A stretch of DNA of 31,072 nucleotides, taken from IMG/VR virus record IMGVR_UViG_3300046462_000732, positions 1 through 31,072 of that record; one strand, written 5' to 3'. The stretch is from a virus. Both the position numbers and the translations under genes were made by a program. Within the stretch, counting starts at the first letter, position 1. Each line of letters begins with the position of its first letter. Positions 1 through 8,259 of the stretch are shown piece after piece. Below the pieces are notes generated by a model that did no database searches, was not told the origin of the DNA, and was given only the letters and a program-made list of their open reading frames with translations.

Positions 1-2039
1 CGCTGACTCGCGAGATCGTCCGGCGACAAGAGCCCCTTCAGGAATCCGCGAACCTCGGCCAAAAGAGCCTTGCGGCGACGGATCGTCGAGAGCTTTTTCC
101 CGAAGCCCGTGATGCGGTTCGCGAGCGTATCTTGGATGAAGTCCGCCATCCGGCGACGCGCGATGTTCTTCAGGTTCGGGTACGCGAGCGGATCGACCGA
201 CGTCACGCCCGACTGAAAGCTCGCGGTGCCGGCGTCCATCCGGAGCGCGCAGATACCGGCGGCCTTGAACGCGATGTAGTCCGACATCGTTAGGGATTGA
301 GACGAGAGCCCCGACTCGATCCCGATGATGTTCCCGAGGAGCCCCGCGTCCTGGCCGGGGTTTTCCTCCGGCGGGAGCTGGCTCAGAACGCTCGCGAGGA
401 ACCCGTCGGCCCCCACGTCGACGTTGCCATCGACCGTGAAGCCAGTGCCGCCCGAGAGTCCGAGGCGTGCGATCCCGGGTACGTTCGTGCGAGCGTTCGG
501 GTAGCAGTAGACGACCCGCTGATCCCGGTACGGGCCAACGCCCGGTTCAGAGGTGCCCTTCGCGATTGCCTTCGCGAGTGCCATCGGGGACCGCGCGAGG
601 AACATGCGGCCGAAACAGCCGTTTGCACTCGCGCTGAGTGCGTTGTCCTTGCCCTTGCGGCGCACCGAGTTCGACTGACGAGCCGACCACGCAACGTTGA
701 TGACCTTCGCGACCGTGTTGATGTCGAGGGTCGCGTCGAACGCAGCCGAGTACGCGGCGTCGATCTGGGATTCCGTCAGGGCCGCGACGGTCGGCGTGAG
801 GTTGATAACGGAGAACGCCGCGAGGTCGATCGGCGAAACCGAGTCGACGAGCGTGATGGAGCCGGCGATCGATGCCGTACCGGTCCCGTCGTCGGTCGCG
901 TGCCGCACCTTGACCGTGTAGGGTCCGGCCGATGCCGCCGTCACGGCGACGTCCTGCATCGTGACGTATTTGACCGGACCGCTCGTTTTGACGACCGTCC
1001 CGGCCGGGATCTTCCCAGCGTCACCCGTTACGGCGGTGCCGACGCCGGCCGAAAACCCGAAGTCGGTCGCGGTCGTCGGCGTACTGAGTTCGACGGTCCC
1101 CGTGAGGGCCGTGTTGCTCGAGAGGCGCGGTGCGCCGCTCGAAGTCTGGTCCATCGTCGTACCCGTTAGGGCGGTTTCGACGATCAGCTTCAGCTCCGCG
1201 AACGTCACGGCGTTCGAGTTCGCTACGTTCCCGGACCCACTGACCGTGCCGGCCGTCAGGCCGAGCTTCGCCGCGGTCGCACCGGTGTCGAACCCGACGA
1301 CGACGTTCTTTGCGCCGCTGCCCTTTTGGCGGGACGTCAGCCGAACTTCGGTGGTTGAGGTCGACGCGTACGTGAAACCCGCGTACTGGTTAATCCGCGC
1401 GATCACGGCGGCCTGGGTCGTGTCGGTCGAGAGGAACGTGACGGTGAAGGCCGGCGCTGAGTCGTACTGGAGCGTGACGGTCTCGCCCCCGACGATCGCG
1501 TAGGTGGCCGATGCTCCGGTCGTGACGGCCGCGACGGCCGTGAAAGTCGCGGTTACGGCGCCGGCGCCGTTGATCTTGAACGAGAGCGTGTCGGCCGTCG
1601 TGATCTGGTAGCTCGGCTTCGCGACTCCTGTGGACGAGCCGAGCCGCGAAAAGCTGACGCTCCCAACGCTCGTGTCGACCCGAACGAGCACGAGTCGGCT
1701 GAATCGCTTCCCCGAGAGCTGAACGGCTCCGTTGCCGTTCCAGTATTCGGGTGCGACGGCCGAGTCGGCATTGCGGGTGCGGGCCGACGGATTCTGGCCG
1801 GTCGTTCCCCCGTACGTGTAGCCGAGTGATCCGAACGTCTGCTGCATGTCCTCGGCGCCCGTGATCTCGGTCGCGAGATTGAAGGGTCCGTTTTCGAACT
1901 CCCCCACCAGCATCGCGGTGCCGGTCCCGACCCCCGTGATGGCGGCCGGCGGATCCCGGTCGATCACGTTGACCGACTCGATGTTCAGCAGGATATCGTT
2001 GCCGGGATCGGTCGTAAAACGCCTGATGAAGTTCGCCAT
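1..2039 (-). CDS. Contractile tail sheath protein (3' end beyond window)
   Basis: This is the subunit of the contractile sheath around the tail tube. The frame stays open from ATG at 2039 to the window edge, giving at least 679 residues without a stop. The N-terminus carries the sheath-type segment TAMLVGEFENGPFNLA followed by a TFGSLGYTYGG stretch. The far end carries the classic C-terminal sheath region, with RRRMADFIQDTLANRITGFG and then a K/R-rich helix ending in LLSPDDLASQ. Between them, roughly residues 120-330, lies an inserted Thr/Ala/Gly-rich beta domain (DTTQAAVIARINQYAG and following), so the protein is longer than minimal sheaths. GAGGG about 10 nt upstream of the ATG is a plausible ribosome site. 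It is the last structural gene seen, and tube, tape measure and baseplate genes would be expected to the left. The sheath call is confident; the missing C-terminus is only the window cut. Confidence 0.93.
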   Translation of the reverse strand, partial: MANFIRRFTTDPGNDILLNIESVNVIDRDPPAAITGVGTGTAMLVGEFENGPFNLATEITGAEDMQQTFGSLGYTYGGTTGQNPSARTRNADSAVAPEYWNGNGAVQLSGKRFSRLVLVRVDTSVGSVSFSRLGSSTGVAKPSYQITTADTLSFKINGAGAVTATFTAVAAVTTGASATYAIVGGETVTLQYDSAPAFTVTFLSTDTTQAAVIARINQYAGFTYASTSTTEVRLTSRQKGSGAKNVVVGFDTGATAAKLGLTAGTVSGSGNVANSNAVTFAELKLIVETALTGTTMDQTSSGAPRLSSNTALTGTVELSTPTTATDFGFSAGVGTAVTGDAGKIPAGTVVKTSGPVKYVTMQDVAVTAASAGPYTVKVRHATDDGTGTASIAGSITLVDSVSPIDLAAFSVINLTPTVAALTESQIDAAYSAAFDATLDINTVAKVINVAWSARQSNSVRRKGKDNALSASANGCFGRMFLARSPMALAKAIAKGTSEPGVGPYRDQRVVYCYPNARTNVPGIARLGLSGGTGFTVDGNVDVGADGFLASVLSQLPPEENPGQDAGLLGNIIGIESGLSSQSLTMSDYIAFKAAGICALRMDAGTASFQSGVTSVDPLAYPNLKNIARRRMADFIQDTLANRITGFGKKLSTIRRRKALLAEVRGFLKGLLSPDDLASQ

Positions 2040-2091
2040 GGTTCGGTTTCCCTCGCGCGCGATCGAATCGTGGCACGCACGCTCCCAGGCT

Positions 2092-2799
2092 TCAAACGTC
2101 CGAGTCGGGACCCCCGAGGCCAAACTCGAATGTCCCGACCTCGACTTCGGGTCGGAACCCCTCGACCGGAACCAGTTTGACGACCTCGAACCTCATCTCG
2201 AGCCCCAGGTGGGCCCAGCGCCGGTTCCGGACCGCATCCGGGTCGTCGGGCCGCATTGAGGTCGCGAGCGTGAAACAGACCGTTTGGTCGTGGTAGTCGG
2301 GCATCCGGAACCGGAGCCCGTAGATCGCTTCCGACGGGACGAACGCGTCCTCGAGTGCCGCGACGAGTGACCGCCGGAGCGGCATCGAGTCGGCCCAGCA
2401 CTCGACCGTAAAGGCCTCGAAGTACTCCCCCATCACCTGGAGCGCACAGTCCTTCCGTTCCTCGTCTCGCGTCGACTCAACCACGTAGGGGGTCAGACCG
2501 ACCGGCTGGTATTCACCCGCACCCGGCAAGAATACGATCGACGGGAACCGGAGCTTGTCGACGTTGTCGGGCTGCTCGATGTGGACGTCCTCCGGTTTGA
2601 TCCGGTACGGGATCGTGACGGGCGATCCCTTGTCACCCGGGAGCTGAAAGATGAGCTCCGAGATGTAGCGGGCCAGGATCCTGAGCGCGACCGTACGGCC
2701 GTCGACCGCCTGAAGCGCTACCTCGGGGCGGGCCGGCCACGGCGCCGTGTTGGGCGTCGCGCCGTTCATCAGGTCGTGGGCTCGTTCGCGGGTACTCAT
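2092..2799 (-). CDS. Probable tail terminator / tail completion protein
   Basis: This 235-residue protein lies between the connector-like genes and the sheath gene, the usual place for a tail terminator. The reading frame extends further upstream, but MSTRERAHDL at 2799 is chosen because its ATG overlaps the previous gene's stop as TGATG. The extended N-terminus is Arg/Pro-rich and looks non-coding. The protein has an N-terminal helix (RILARYISELIFQLPG), then a mixed alpha/beta body containing VECWADSMPLRRSLVAALED. That stretch resembles the part of phage terminator proteins where a domain joins non-equivalent ring subunits. No catalytic motif is visible. The role rests mainly on position; a generic neck protein is the alternative. 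Confidence 0.7.
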   Translation of the reverse strand: MSTRERAHDLMNGATPNTAPWPARPEVALQAVDGRTVALRILARYISELIFQLPGDKGSPVTIPYRIKPEDVHIEQPDNVDKLRFPSIVFLPGAGEYQPVGLTPYVVESTRDEERKDCALQVMGEYFEAFTVECWADSMPLRRSLVAALEDAFVPSEAIYGLRFRMPDYHDQTVCFTLATSMRPDDPDAVRNRRWAHLGLEMRFEVVKLVPVEGFRPEVEVGTFEFGLGGPDSDV

Positions 2800-3374
2800 C
2801 AGGTTGCCCCGAAGGCCCGGCGGAGCTCGCGCGCGACCTCTTCGCGAATGTACTGGGGACCGAGTCGACGAGTCGTTTTGGCGAGCGGCTGGAGGCCCCC
2901 CTTCTCGGGGTGGAAGATGCCGGTCCGCTTCATCTTGGTCGCGATCGCCCACGCGACCGACCGGTACAGTTCATCAGCAGGCCGGCCCTTCGTGACCCTG
3001 CCGGACGCGGTCTGGTTTCGCTGAGACCCAATGCCCTTTCGGCGGGCCCACTCCGCGAGGGCATCGATCATCTTCCGACCGATCTTGATGTTTTGGGGCC
3101 TGACCCCACCTTCCATCAGGACCGCCTCCAGGACCGTATTGAAGATCGCGGCTCCCGCCGGAACCTGTTCGGCTCGCCACCCGGCTCGCGCGGTTCCGCG
3201 GTCGAGCGGGAGGTCGAGGGTTTTGATCGCCCCTACGATTCGGTAAGCGGCCGCCAAGAGTCCCCGCCGGGCCGCATCCGGCATCGCGCGCCCGATCCCG
3301 GCCGCCCAGGCGCCGGCCTCTTCGATCGGGATAACGGTCGAGGGCATGCCGGAAGCTTGGCGGCCCCGCGCCAT
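2799..3374 (-). CDS. Head-tail connector / HK97 gp10-like protein
   Basis: A 191-residue basic protein. The segment GTARAGWRAEQVPAGAAIFN followed by a helical KIGRKMIDALAEWARRKG stretch has the look of the HK97-gp10 group of head-tail joining or tail-completion proteins. In that group a conserved 'T..L..SW' strand is followed by 'A.ia.n...YA..lE.G'; here the match is only approximate. A second in-frame ATG at 3347 (MPSTVIP) is possible, and neither start has a convincing Shine-Dalgarno sequence. The gene overlaps the next one by TGATG, showing translational coupling. Function is inferred from place in the operon plus weak pattern similarity. Confidence 0.68.
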   Translation of the reverse strand: MARGRQASGMPSTVIPIEEAGAWAAGIGRAMPDAARRGLLAAAYRIVGAIKTLDLPLDRGTARAGWRAEQVPAGAAIFNTVLEAVLMEGGVRPQNIKIGRKMIDALAEWARRKGIGSQRNQTASGRVTKGRPADELYRSVAWAIATKMKRTGIFHPEKGGLQPLAKTTRRLGPQYIREEVARELRRAFGAT

Positions 3375-3384
3375 CGGTTCAACG

Positions 3385-3594
3385 ATGGTTACGCTAATCG
3401 TTTACGTCGCGGCCGCGTTTGGGTTCTACCAACACTGGGATGCTGACCTCGTGGAGCACGGGCGGTGGGACCGACCGCTCCTGGTCCTTCAGGCGTCGGT
3501 CTGGTTCGGGATCGTGCTCGTGATGGTCTTGTTCGCGGCTATCTCGGGCGCGGCGCGCGCCGGCGGTGCCGTCCAGCGCTGGCTCACCAGCTAA
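3385..3594 (+). CDS. Small membrane protein encoded opposite to the structural operon
   Basis: A 69-residue plus-strand frame fills the only sizeable gap (3375-3590) between two minus-strand connector genes. It overlaps the 3' end of the next minus gene by 4 nt. Two hydrophobic segments are visible, VTLIVYVAAAFGF near the N-terminus and VWFGIVLVMVLFAAISGAA near residues 40-58, with a charged stretch (DADLVEHGRWDR) between. The third codon position is strongly G/C, as in real genes of this window. An upstream in-frame ATG at 3346 has GAGGG just before it but would overlap the minus gene's start; the ATG at 3385 avoids this. No family is recognised. It could be a lysis or superinfection protein, but nothing in the sequence decides this. 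Confidence 0.55.
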   Translation: MVTLIVYVAAAFGFYQHWDADLVEHGRWDRPLLVLQASVWFGIVLVMVLFAAISGAARAGGAVQRWLTS

Positions 3595-4124
3595 GGCAGC
3601 TGACGCGCCGGTGGGTCGTCCGAGATTCTCTCGAGTGCGACCGCCCAAAAGACCTGCTCGGCATTCCGGAACGGCTGCCCCAGGATCCGGTACTTCTGCG
3701 GTCGAACCGGCCCCCCAGAGCGACCGTCCTCGACGAGCTCGTACCAGAAGTCGAACCGCTCCGGAACTTCGTCCGCGCCCGTGCGCGGGTATCCGAGCCC
3801 ATTGAGCTGGTCCTCCGTGTACCGCATCGAGATCTCGTCGACCCGGATGGATCCGACCGGGTACGCGCCGGCGTGGAACGGTACCCGCGAGACCGCGTCG
3901 AGCGGGCTGACGCGCGGGGTCGGGAGCAGCTCTACCCGGCTGAGCTCGCGCTCGCGTCCTTCGCCGCGTTCCTCCCCCGTCCACCCCGAGTGAACCAAGA
4001 ATACCCGGTATGGCCGGATCCCGAGCTTGGTCGCGAGCTGACGAATCTTGTCGGCCTTCCCGACGAGCTTGTCGATGAGGGTTCGGCCGACCTTACCCGG
4101 CGGGAGCGGTCCGACCTTCGGCAT
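3591..4124 (-). CDS. Conserved phage head-tail region protein, function unknown
   Basis: A 177-residue protein in the head-tail connector block. It begins with a basic helix (KIRQLATKLGIRPYRVFLVH), then a long variable loop. It ends with a beta-rich half containing SIRVDEISMRYTEDQLNGLG and FDFWYELVED. The 'LGIRPYRVFLV...ILPTPRVSPLD...VDEISxRYTEDQL' layout is typical of a phage structural family usually annotated only as hypothetical. It starts 3 nt after the upstream gene's stop. I recognise the type of protein but not a proven function; a neck or head-completion role is inferred from its neighbours. Confidence 0.72.
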   Translation of the reverse strand: MPKVGPLPPGKVGRTLIDKLVGKADKIRQLATKLGIRPYRVFLVHSGWTGEERGEGRERELSRVELLPTPRVSPLDAVSRVPFHAGAYPVGSIRVDEISMRYTEDQLNGLGYPRTGADEVPERFDFWYELVEDGRSGGPVRPQKYRILGQPFRNAEQVFWAVALERISDDPPARQLP

Positions 4125-4127
4125 CCG

Positions 4128-4538
4128 TCAGTGAACGATCGGCACGTTGATGCCGACCGCTCCCCCACCGGATTGCCAAAATCGCTTGTCGTACGGGTTC
4201 GGGATCACACCCAAGATGTTGGCGAGCCCGTTCCGGATGAAGTCGTACCGCTGGATGACCTTCTCGAACTCGTCCGGGTTCAGGTCGATCGACCCGACCT
4301 TGCTTGCGACGAGCGTCTCGGTGTCGTCGAACAGTTGGAACTCGACCGCGTCGAGTTGATCGAGGAGCTGTCGCGCCTTCGCCTCGGCCGGCAACAGGAT
4401 CTTGTCCATCGCGGGCTCGATCATGAACTGGGTCTGGACCGACGCCGGGACACCTAACACGAACGTCGCGACCTCCGCGACGTTGAGGTAGCCGAGGTGA
4501 TGCCGAATCCGGACCCGTTCGTCCTCCGAAAGCGCCAC
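4128..4538 (-). CDS. Putative head-tail adaptor protein
   Basis: A 136-residue, largely helical acidic protein that starts with GTG at 4538. The start is supported by GGAGGAG about 5 nt upstream and by its fit just after the stop of the upstream gene. The N-terminal helix ends in HHLGYLNVAEVATFVLGVP, and the middle contains AEAKARQLLDQLDAVEFQLF. Helical proteins of this size directly downstream of the capsid gene are commonly adaptors docking to the portal. That is inference from position; no signature motif is present. Confidence 0.7.
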   Translation of the reverse strand: MALSEDERVRIRHHLGYLNVAEVATFVLGVPASVQTQFMIEPAMDKILLPAEAKARQLLDQLDAVEFQLFDDTETLVASKVGSIDLNPDEFEKVIQRYDFIRNGLANILGVIPNPYDKRFWQSGGGAVGINVPIVH

Positions 4539-4539
4539 C

Positions 4540-4863
4540 CTACTCCTCCAGCTTCTGGAGCTGAACTCCCTGACCGATGAGGTCCTCGATCCGGTAGTTC
4601 GACTCGTCGACGATCTTGCCGGGCTTCAGCATCGTCAGGGAACCGCGGTGCATGATCCGACGTTCTTGAAGGACCCGGTAGCGGGCGACCGGTACGACGG
4701 GCTCATCGGGCTCGCGTTCCTCGCGCGCGGCCCTGACGAGGTCGGGGGGCGCGAGCGGGATCGTTGCCGAGTCGTGTTCGACGAACGGTGCCCCCGAACT
4801 TCCCCCGGGGATCTGGGATTCTGCCTGCTGGGCCTGCTGCGGCTTCGGTGCTGATCTGGCCAT
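4540..4863 (-). CDS. Small connector-region protein, function unknown
   Basis: A 107-residue protein with a disordered Gln/Ala/Pro-rich N-terminus and a compact C-terminal half, VARYRVLQERRIMHRGSLTM followed by LKPGKIVDESNYRIEDLIGQG. The C-terminal pattern (beta hairpin, then 'LKPGKI..E..Y....L...G') recurs in small proteins of phage capsid operons and may form a small beta barrel. GGAGGT lies 9 nt before the ATG. It is the first gene after the terminator that follows the capsid gene and begins a tightly overlapping connector block. No enzymatic residues are evident. Confidence 0.68.
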   Translation of the reverse strand: MARSAPKPQQAQQAESQIPGGSSGAPFVEHDSATIPLAPPDLVRAAREEREPDEPVVPVARYRVLQERRIMHRGSLTMLKPGKIVDESNYRIEDLIGQGVQLQKLEE

Positions 4864-4913
4864 CTCGTCTGTACCTCCGCGGTTCCTTTACCGCCCCCGC
4901 GAAGGGCGGACAA

Positions 4914-4948
4914 GCAAAAGGCCACCCGGCGTAAACCAGGTGGCCCTT
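4914..4948 (-). terminator. Rho-independent terminator after the capsid gene
   Basis: Read on the minus strand, GGCCACC (4945-4939) and GGTGGCC (4926-4920) form a 7-bp GC-rich stem with a 12-nt loop, directly followed by TTTT (4919-4916). G-T and A-T pairs can extend it at the base. It lies 26 nt beyond the capsid stop codon. A second stem, CCGCCC/GGGCGG at 4891-4909, follows without a T-run. Confidence 0.8.
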
Positions 4949-4974
4949 CGCGGCTTACGGGAAGCGACTAAGCG

Positions 4975-6384
4975 CTAGCCCAATGCGTGCTCAATCACGA
5001 CAGCGCGCTTGTAGAGCTCGCTGCCACCCTGCGCGGTGAAGTCGGTCGGGGCCGACCAGCCGGCCGTGATGGACCAGCTCGAACTGACGAGGTCCTGCAT
5101 GCGGTTCACGGGAGCCCGGATGATCAGCCGGATACGGTCGGTCGAGATCTGGACGCCGTTGTTCACGATGTCGAACTCGCCGATCTTCCCGTTGACGCCC
5201 GCTTCGCTCACGTAGGCGGACTCGTCGAGCCCGTGCTCGTAGAGGGCGCCGCGGCCACATACGATCACGCGTCCGACCTTTACGCCGCCGTTGTTGACGA
5301 CTTCGGCGCCGATGTCGGCCGCGTAGAACGCATTCGCCGAAGTTCCGGTCAGGGTCCCGGAGTTCCCCGAGTCAGGCGACTCGGTGTTCATGTAGAACGA
5401 GACGCCCGCGACGGTCCCGATGTACGCCTGCTTGTAGGGGGCGTTCTCGGGCAGCGATTGCTGAAGGCGCTGGTAGACCGGGTCCTGGAACACTTGAGCG
5501 TTCGTCAGGCTCGACAGGTGAGCGTGATAGAACCCGTCCTCGTGGGGCGGCACGTTGCGCTGGCGGAGTTCCGCGCAGGCATTGATGACGTCCTGAAGCG
5601 CGATCGTGTCCGAGCTTGAAAGCGCGTCGACCGAGTCACCACCGCCGCTGCGGAGGATCTTCGGGCGGAGCGCCGAAAGCACGGGCGAGCGGGTCGCGAC
5701 GACCGACCCGACGGTCGCGGAGAGCGTCAAGGTACCGGGCCCGAACGGGTCCGTGGGGTCGTCGGGAGCGAAACCGATCGCGTTGCGGACGATCGGGGTC
5801 GCGCCGTTCATGATCGTGATCGAGAGCGGCGAGGAGGGACCGATCGGAACCGGGCGAACCTGAGCGTTCGTCGAACCGATGACGGTCGTGAACCCGTTGA
5901 GGGCCGCGACCCGGATCGTGGTGTCGCCGGTACCGGTTGCGGCGATCAGGTTCGTCGAGCCTCCCAAGTAGGGCTTGAAGAACGCGTTGCGGGCCATTCG
6001 GTTGACCGACATACCGGCCTGGATGCCGAGTTGGTGAACGTTCCGGCCGAACTGGTCGCCGATCGAAACGGCGCTGGTCGGCATGTGGGTGTCGATCGAA
6101 TCGCCGTATTGGTCGATGCGCGCGTACCACTGCTCGTACGTCAGGGCCTGGGGATTGGGGTCGACGCCCGCGACGAGCGGGGTTGTCTTGGGGCGCAGAA
6201 GGCCCGGGCGGGTCTCCAGCTTCTCGGTGCCGAGGTTACCCTCGAAGCGCTGAAACATACCCTCGGCGCGGTACTGGAGCGCCGGCACAAGACCGTCGTG
6301 GAATGCCCTCTCGAGCATCCCCTCTTGGATGAGCGACTGAATGCCCTCCGGGAGGGCAGAGACGATAGAGCCTTGGATGGCCAT
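4975..6384 (-). CDS. Major capsid protein, HK97 fold (N4 gp56-like type) with inserted domain
   Basis: This 469-residue protein would form the head shell. Its neighbours fix the role: scaffold upstream, connectors downstream, terminators on both sides. The N-terminal 145 residues include LTYEQWYARIDQYGDSIDT, then a long spine-like helix (NVHQLGIQAGMSVNRMARNA), as in N4 gp56-like HK97-fold capsids. Residues about 145-240 form a Thr/Gly/Val-rich beta insertion that interrupts the fold. The A-domain side follows, with FYHAHLSSLTNAQVFQDPVY and GRGALYEHGLDES. The C-terminus has a strand-rich segment (ISTDRIRLIIRAPVNR). Translation starts at ATG 6384; only a weak purine stretch lies upstream. The family label is from pattern recognition, and no proteolytic maturation site is evident. 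Confidence 0.88.
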   Translation of the reverse strand: MAIQGSIVSALPEGIQSLIQEGMLERAFHDGLVPALQYRAEGMFQRFEGNLGTEKLETRPGLLRPKTTPLVAGVDPNPQALTYEQWYARIDQYGDSIDTHMPTSAVSIGDQFGRNVHQLGIQAGMSVNRMARNAFFKPYLGGSTNLIAATGTGDTTIRVAALNGFTTVIGSTNAQVRPVPIGPSSPLSITIMNGATPIVRNAIGFAPDDPTDPFGPGTLTLSATVGSVVATRSPVLSALRPKILRSGGGDSVDALSSSDTIALQDVINACAELRQRNVPPHEDGFYHAHLSSLTNAQVFQDPVYQRLQQSLPENAPYKQAYIGTVAGVSFYMNTESPDSGNSGTLTGTSANAFYAADIGAEVVNNGGVKVGRVIVCGRGALYEHGLDESAYVSEAGVNGKIGEFDIVNNGVQISTDRIRLIIRAPVNRMQDLVSSSWSITAGWSAPTDFTAQGGSELYKRAVVIEHALG

Positions 6385-6555
6385 TGGGATGGATCTTTCG
6401 GGTGGGGGTTCTGGTAGCCTTCGCTACTGGGCCTCTGCCACTCCTCCCGGGACCGACCGTTAACCGCCGTCGTGCGCGTATTGGGGGACTGGGTCTGCCT
6501 GTTCGCGTCTGGACACCGGAACCGTGGCATTCGTCCCGAGCCCGCGCAAGCCGCC

Positions 6556-6600
6556 CCCAAAAGCAGAAGGGGCAAACGACCTCTCGATCGCTTGCCCCTC
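6556..6600 (-). terminator. Rho-independent terminator between scaffold and capsid genes
   Basis: On the minus strand GGGGCAAGCGA (6598-6588) pairs with TCGTTTGCCCC (6579-6569), an 11-bp stem with one G-T pair and an 8-nt loop. It is followed by TTCTGCTTTT. It lies 22 nt after the scaffold stop. The remaining gap to the capsid ATG (6385-6555) holds a short hairpin (GTAGC/GCTAC at 6414-6427) but no promoter I would trust. Confidence 0.75.
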
Positions 6601-6620
6601 CGGGGATCAGGACGTCCTCG

Positions 6621-7475
6621 TTACCAGGACATACCGCGCGCCCGCTTGTACTCGGCGAGCTCGGTGCTGTTCATCGAGTTCGGCTGACCGGGCCGCGGGG
6701 TCTTACCGCCGAACTTCCCCATGTCGAGAGAAGACGTTGCGGTCTTGCGGTCCTTCGGTTTCGTATCGAGCGGCACCTTCGGTTTCTTGGCCGCCTCGGC
6801 CGTCTCGCGCTTCTTCTTGTCGTCGTCGGTCTCGGTCGAATCGGCCCCGCGCGCAATCTTCGGGTGCTTCTCCGCGTACTGCCGGAACCAGGTCGAAACA
6901 TCTTCTTCGTCCATCGCCCTGACCTTCGAGCTTGAGAGCCCCCGGACGTGGCGACGGAATCGGTCGAGCGCGACATCGACGTAGTCTTCCTCGAACAGCT
7001 TCGCGGCGATCTTCGTCAGGACCTGCTCCTGGCGATCGGCCAACATCCCCTCTTCCTTCTCGGAATTGAGGCGCTCGAGTTCCGCGATCCGGTCCTCCTT
7101 CTTCTTGAGGTCCTCCTTGAGTCGCGTCTCCTCGTCGAGCTTCGCCCGGCGCTCTTCATCCGCCTTTGCGTCGGCGGCTTCTTTCGCCTTCTTGAGCGAC
7201 TGGGCTTCCTTGCGCTCTTCGGCGATCTTGTCGAGATCGCTCGTTCCGAAGATCCGGCGGAGTTCCTTCGCCGACATCTGGGCGACCCGCTTGAGGAACT
7301 GGGCCTGCGGGATCTTGTAGACGCCGTCGTCATCCGGGACGAGATCGTCGTCGTCACCCTTCGCGGCTTTCGGCGGATCTTTCGGCTTCTCTTCGGAAGC
7401 CTTCGGGGGATCCTTCGGTTTCTCTTCGAGCGTCTTCTCGACCGGTTTCTCAACCGGCTTTTCTTCTTCAGCCAT
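6621..7475 (-). CDS. Capsid scaffolding protein
   Basis: A 284-residue, highly charged, mostly helical protein directly upstream of the capsid gene, as expected for an internal scaffold. The N-terminus is a Lys/Glu/Pro repeat tract (EKPVEKPVEK, then two copies of EEKPKDPPKA) followed by a DDDD run. A Lys/Glu-rich coiled coil spans about residues 80-150. The C-terminus is basic and ends KRARGMSW, in keeping with the basic capsid-binding tail of scaffolds. ATG 7475 is preferred over an in-frame ATG at 7487 because GGAGGA lies 5 nt before it; the 7487 codon overlaps that ribosome site. Confidence 0.88.
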   Translation of the reverse strand: MAEEEKPVEKPVEKTLEEKPKDPPKASEEKPKDPPKAAKGDDDDLVPDDDGVYKIPQAQFLKRVAQMSAKELRRIFGTSDLDKIAEERKEAQSLKKAKEAADAKADEERRAKLDEETRLKEDLKKKEDRIAELERLNSEKEEGMLADRQEQVLTKIAAKLFEEDYVDVALDRFRRHVRGLSSSKVRAMDEEDVSTWFRQYAEKHPKIARGADSTETDDDKKKRETAEAAKKPKVPLDTKPKDRKTATSSLDMGKFGGKTPRPGQPNSMNSTELAEYKRARGMSW

Positions 7476-7487
7476 TGATTCCTCCAC

Positions 7488-7517
7488 GGGGTCAGGGGTC
7501 GTTTATCCCCCGACCCC
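7488..7517 (-). other. Stem-loop upstream of the scaffold gene
   Basis: GGGGTCAGGGG (7488-7498) and CCCCCGACCCC (7507-7517) pair with one mismatch around an 8-nt loop, immediately upstream of the scaffold ribosome site. No T-run follows on either strand, so it is not a standard terminator. It could stabilise or pause the transcript. Confidence 0.4.
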
Positions 7518-7541
7518 GCGGGGCGAACACGCGAGACCCTC

Positions 7542-8222
7542 TCAGGTCAGGACGCCTTCGGAAGCCTTCAGGAGCGTATCGAGGTTCGTACCGGGCACGA
7601 GACCGAGCGTGATGGTCGCTTGCGTGACGGCATCGGCGGAAACGAACTGAACCGTGTCCTTCGCGAGGTTGAGGTTGCACTGAAGGGTCGTGCTGGAGCG
7701 CGAACCCGGCGCAATCACTTTGCCCTCACCCGTCACGGTCCCGACCGTCAGAACGGCCCGGAGCAACATCACGGCGCCGATCGCGGTCACGGATGTCGGG
7801 AGTGCAATATCACTCGTCACGACCGGGAGCGTGAGCGTTACGGTATCCATGACGGCCGGCAAGTAGTCGACGTCGACGCGAGTCCAGGCGTCAGCGGACG
7901 CGAACGTCAGGTCGCCGGCGGCCGAGATGTTGATGTGACCGGCGGCGGTGGCGCTCGTCATCGGGGGAGTGTCGATCACCAACTCGGCAGGAGTGCCGGA
8001 ACCCGCGACCGCGACCGCTCGATGAATCCGACACGCCTTCGCGTCGTTCGGGAGCTTGAGCGTGTGGGTCGAGGCAATCTGGTCGAGCGGCACGGGCGCG
8101 CTGGGGGCCTGCTTGTAGAGGTGAACCGAGAGGGACCGCAGGACGTCGCCGAGTTTTGCGGTGCGGAACTCGTCAGCGAGATGGTTCGGGTTGGCTCGGT
8201 TGAAAGCGTCCTTCAGGCTCAT
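7542..8222 (-). CDS. Virion-region protein, possible head decoration protein
   Basis: A 226-residue protein. It starts with a helical 45-residue segment (FRTAKLGDVLRSLSVHLYKQ). A long Ala/Thr/Val-rich beta region of alternating hydrophobics follows (VDTVTLTLPVV-like strands, AIGAVMLLRAVLTVGTVTG), typical of structural proteins. GAGGAGA lies 8 nt before the ATG. It lies between scaffold and portal-side genes, where decoration or head fibre proteins occur. It shares a Val/Thr/Ala beta style and an approximate 'AIGAxL...VLxxTVxxGG' stretch with the protein encoded at 12756-13517, but I would not claim homology. Function unknown. Confidence 0.68.
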   Translation of the reverse strand: MSLKDAFNRANPNHLADEFRTAKLGDVLRSLSVHLYKQAPSAPVPLDQIASTHTLKLPNDAKACRIHRAVAVAGSGTPAELVIDTPPMTSATAAGHINISAAGDLTFASADAWTRVDVDYLPAVMDTVTLTLPVVTSDIALPTSVTAIGAVMLLRAVLTVGTVTGEGKVIAPGSRSSTTLQCNLNLAKDTVQFVSADAVTQATITLGLVPGTNLDTLLKASEGVLT

Positions 8223-8259
8223 TGGGCATTCTCCTCGGGGTGGGCCCCCAGAACGTGAT

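Noticed and set aside
4891-4909. CCGCCC/GGGCGG hairpin as a second terminator
   Set aside because: No T-run on either strand and it lies just inside the leader of the next gene.
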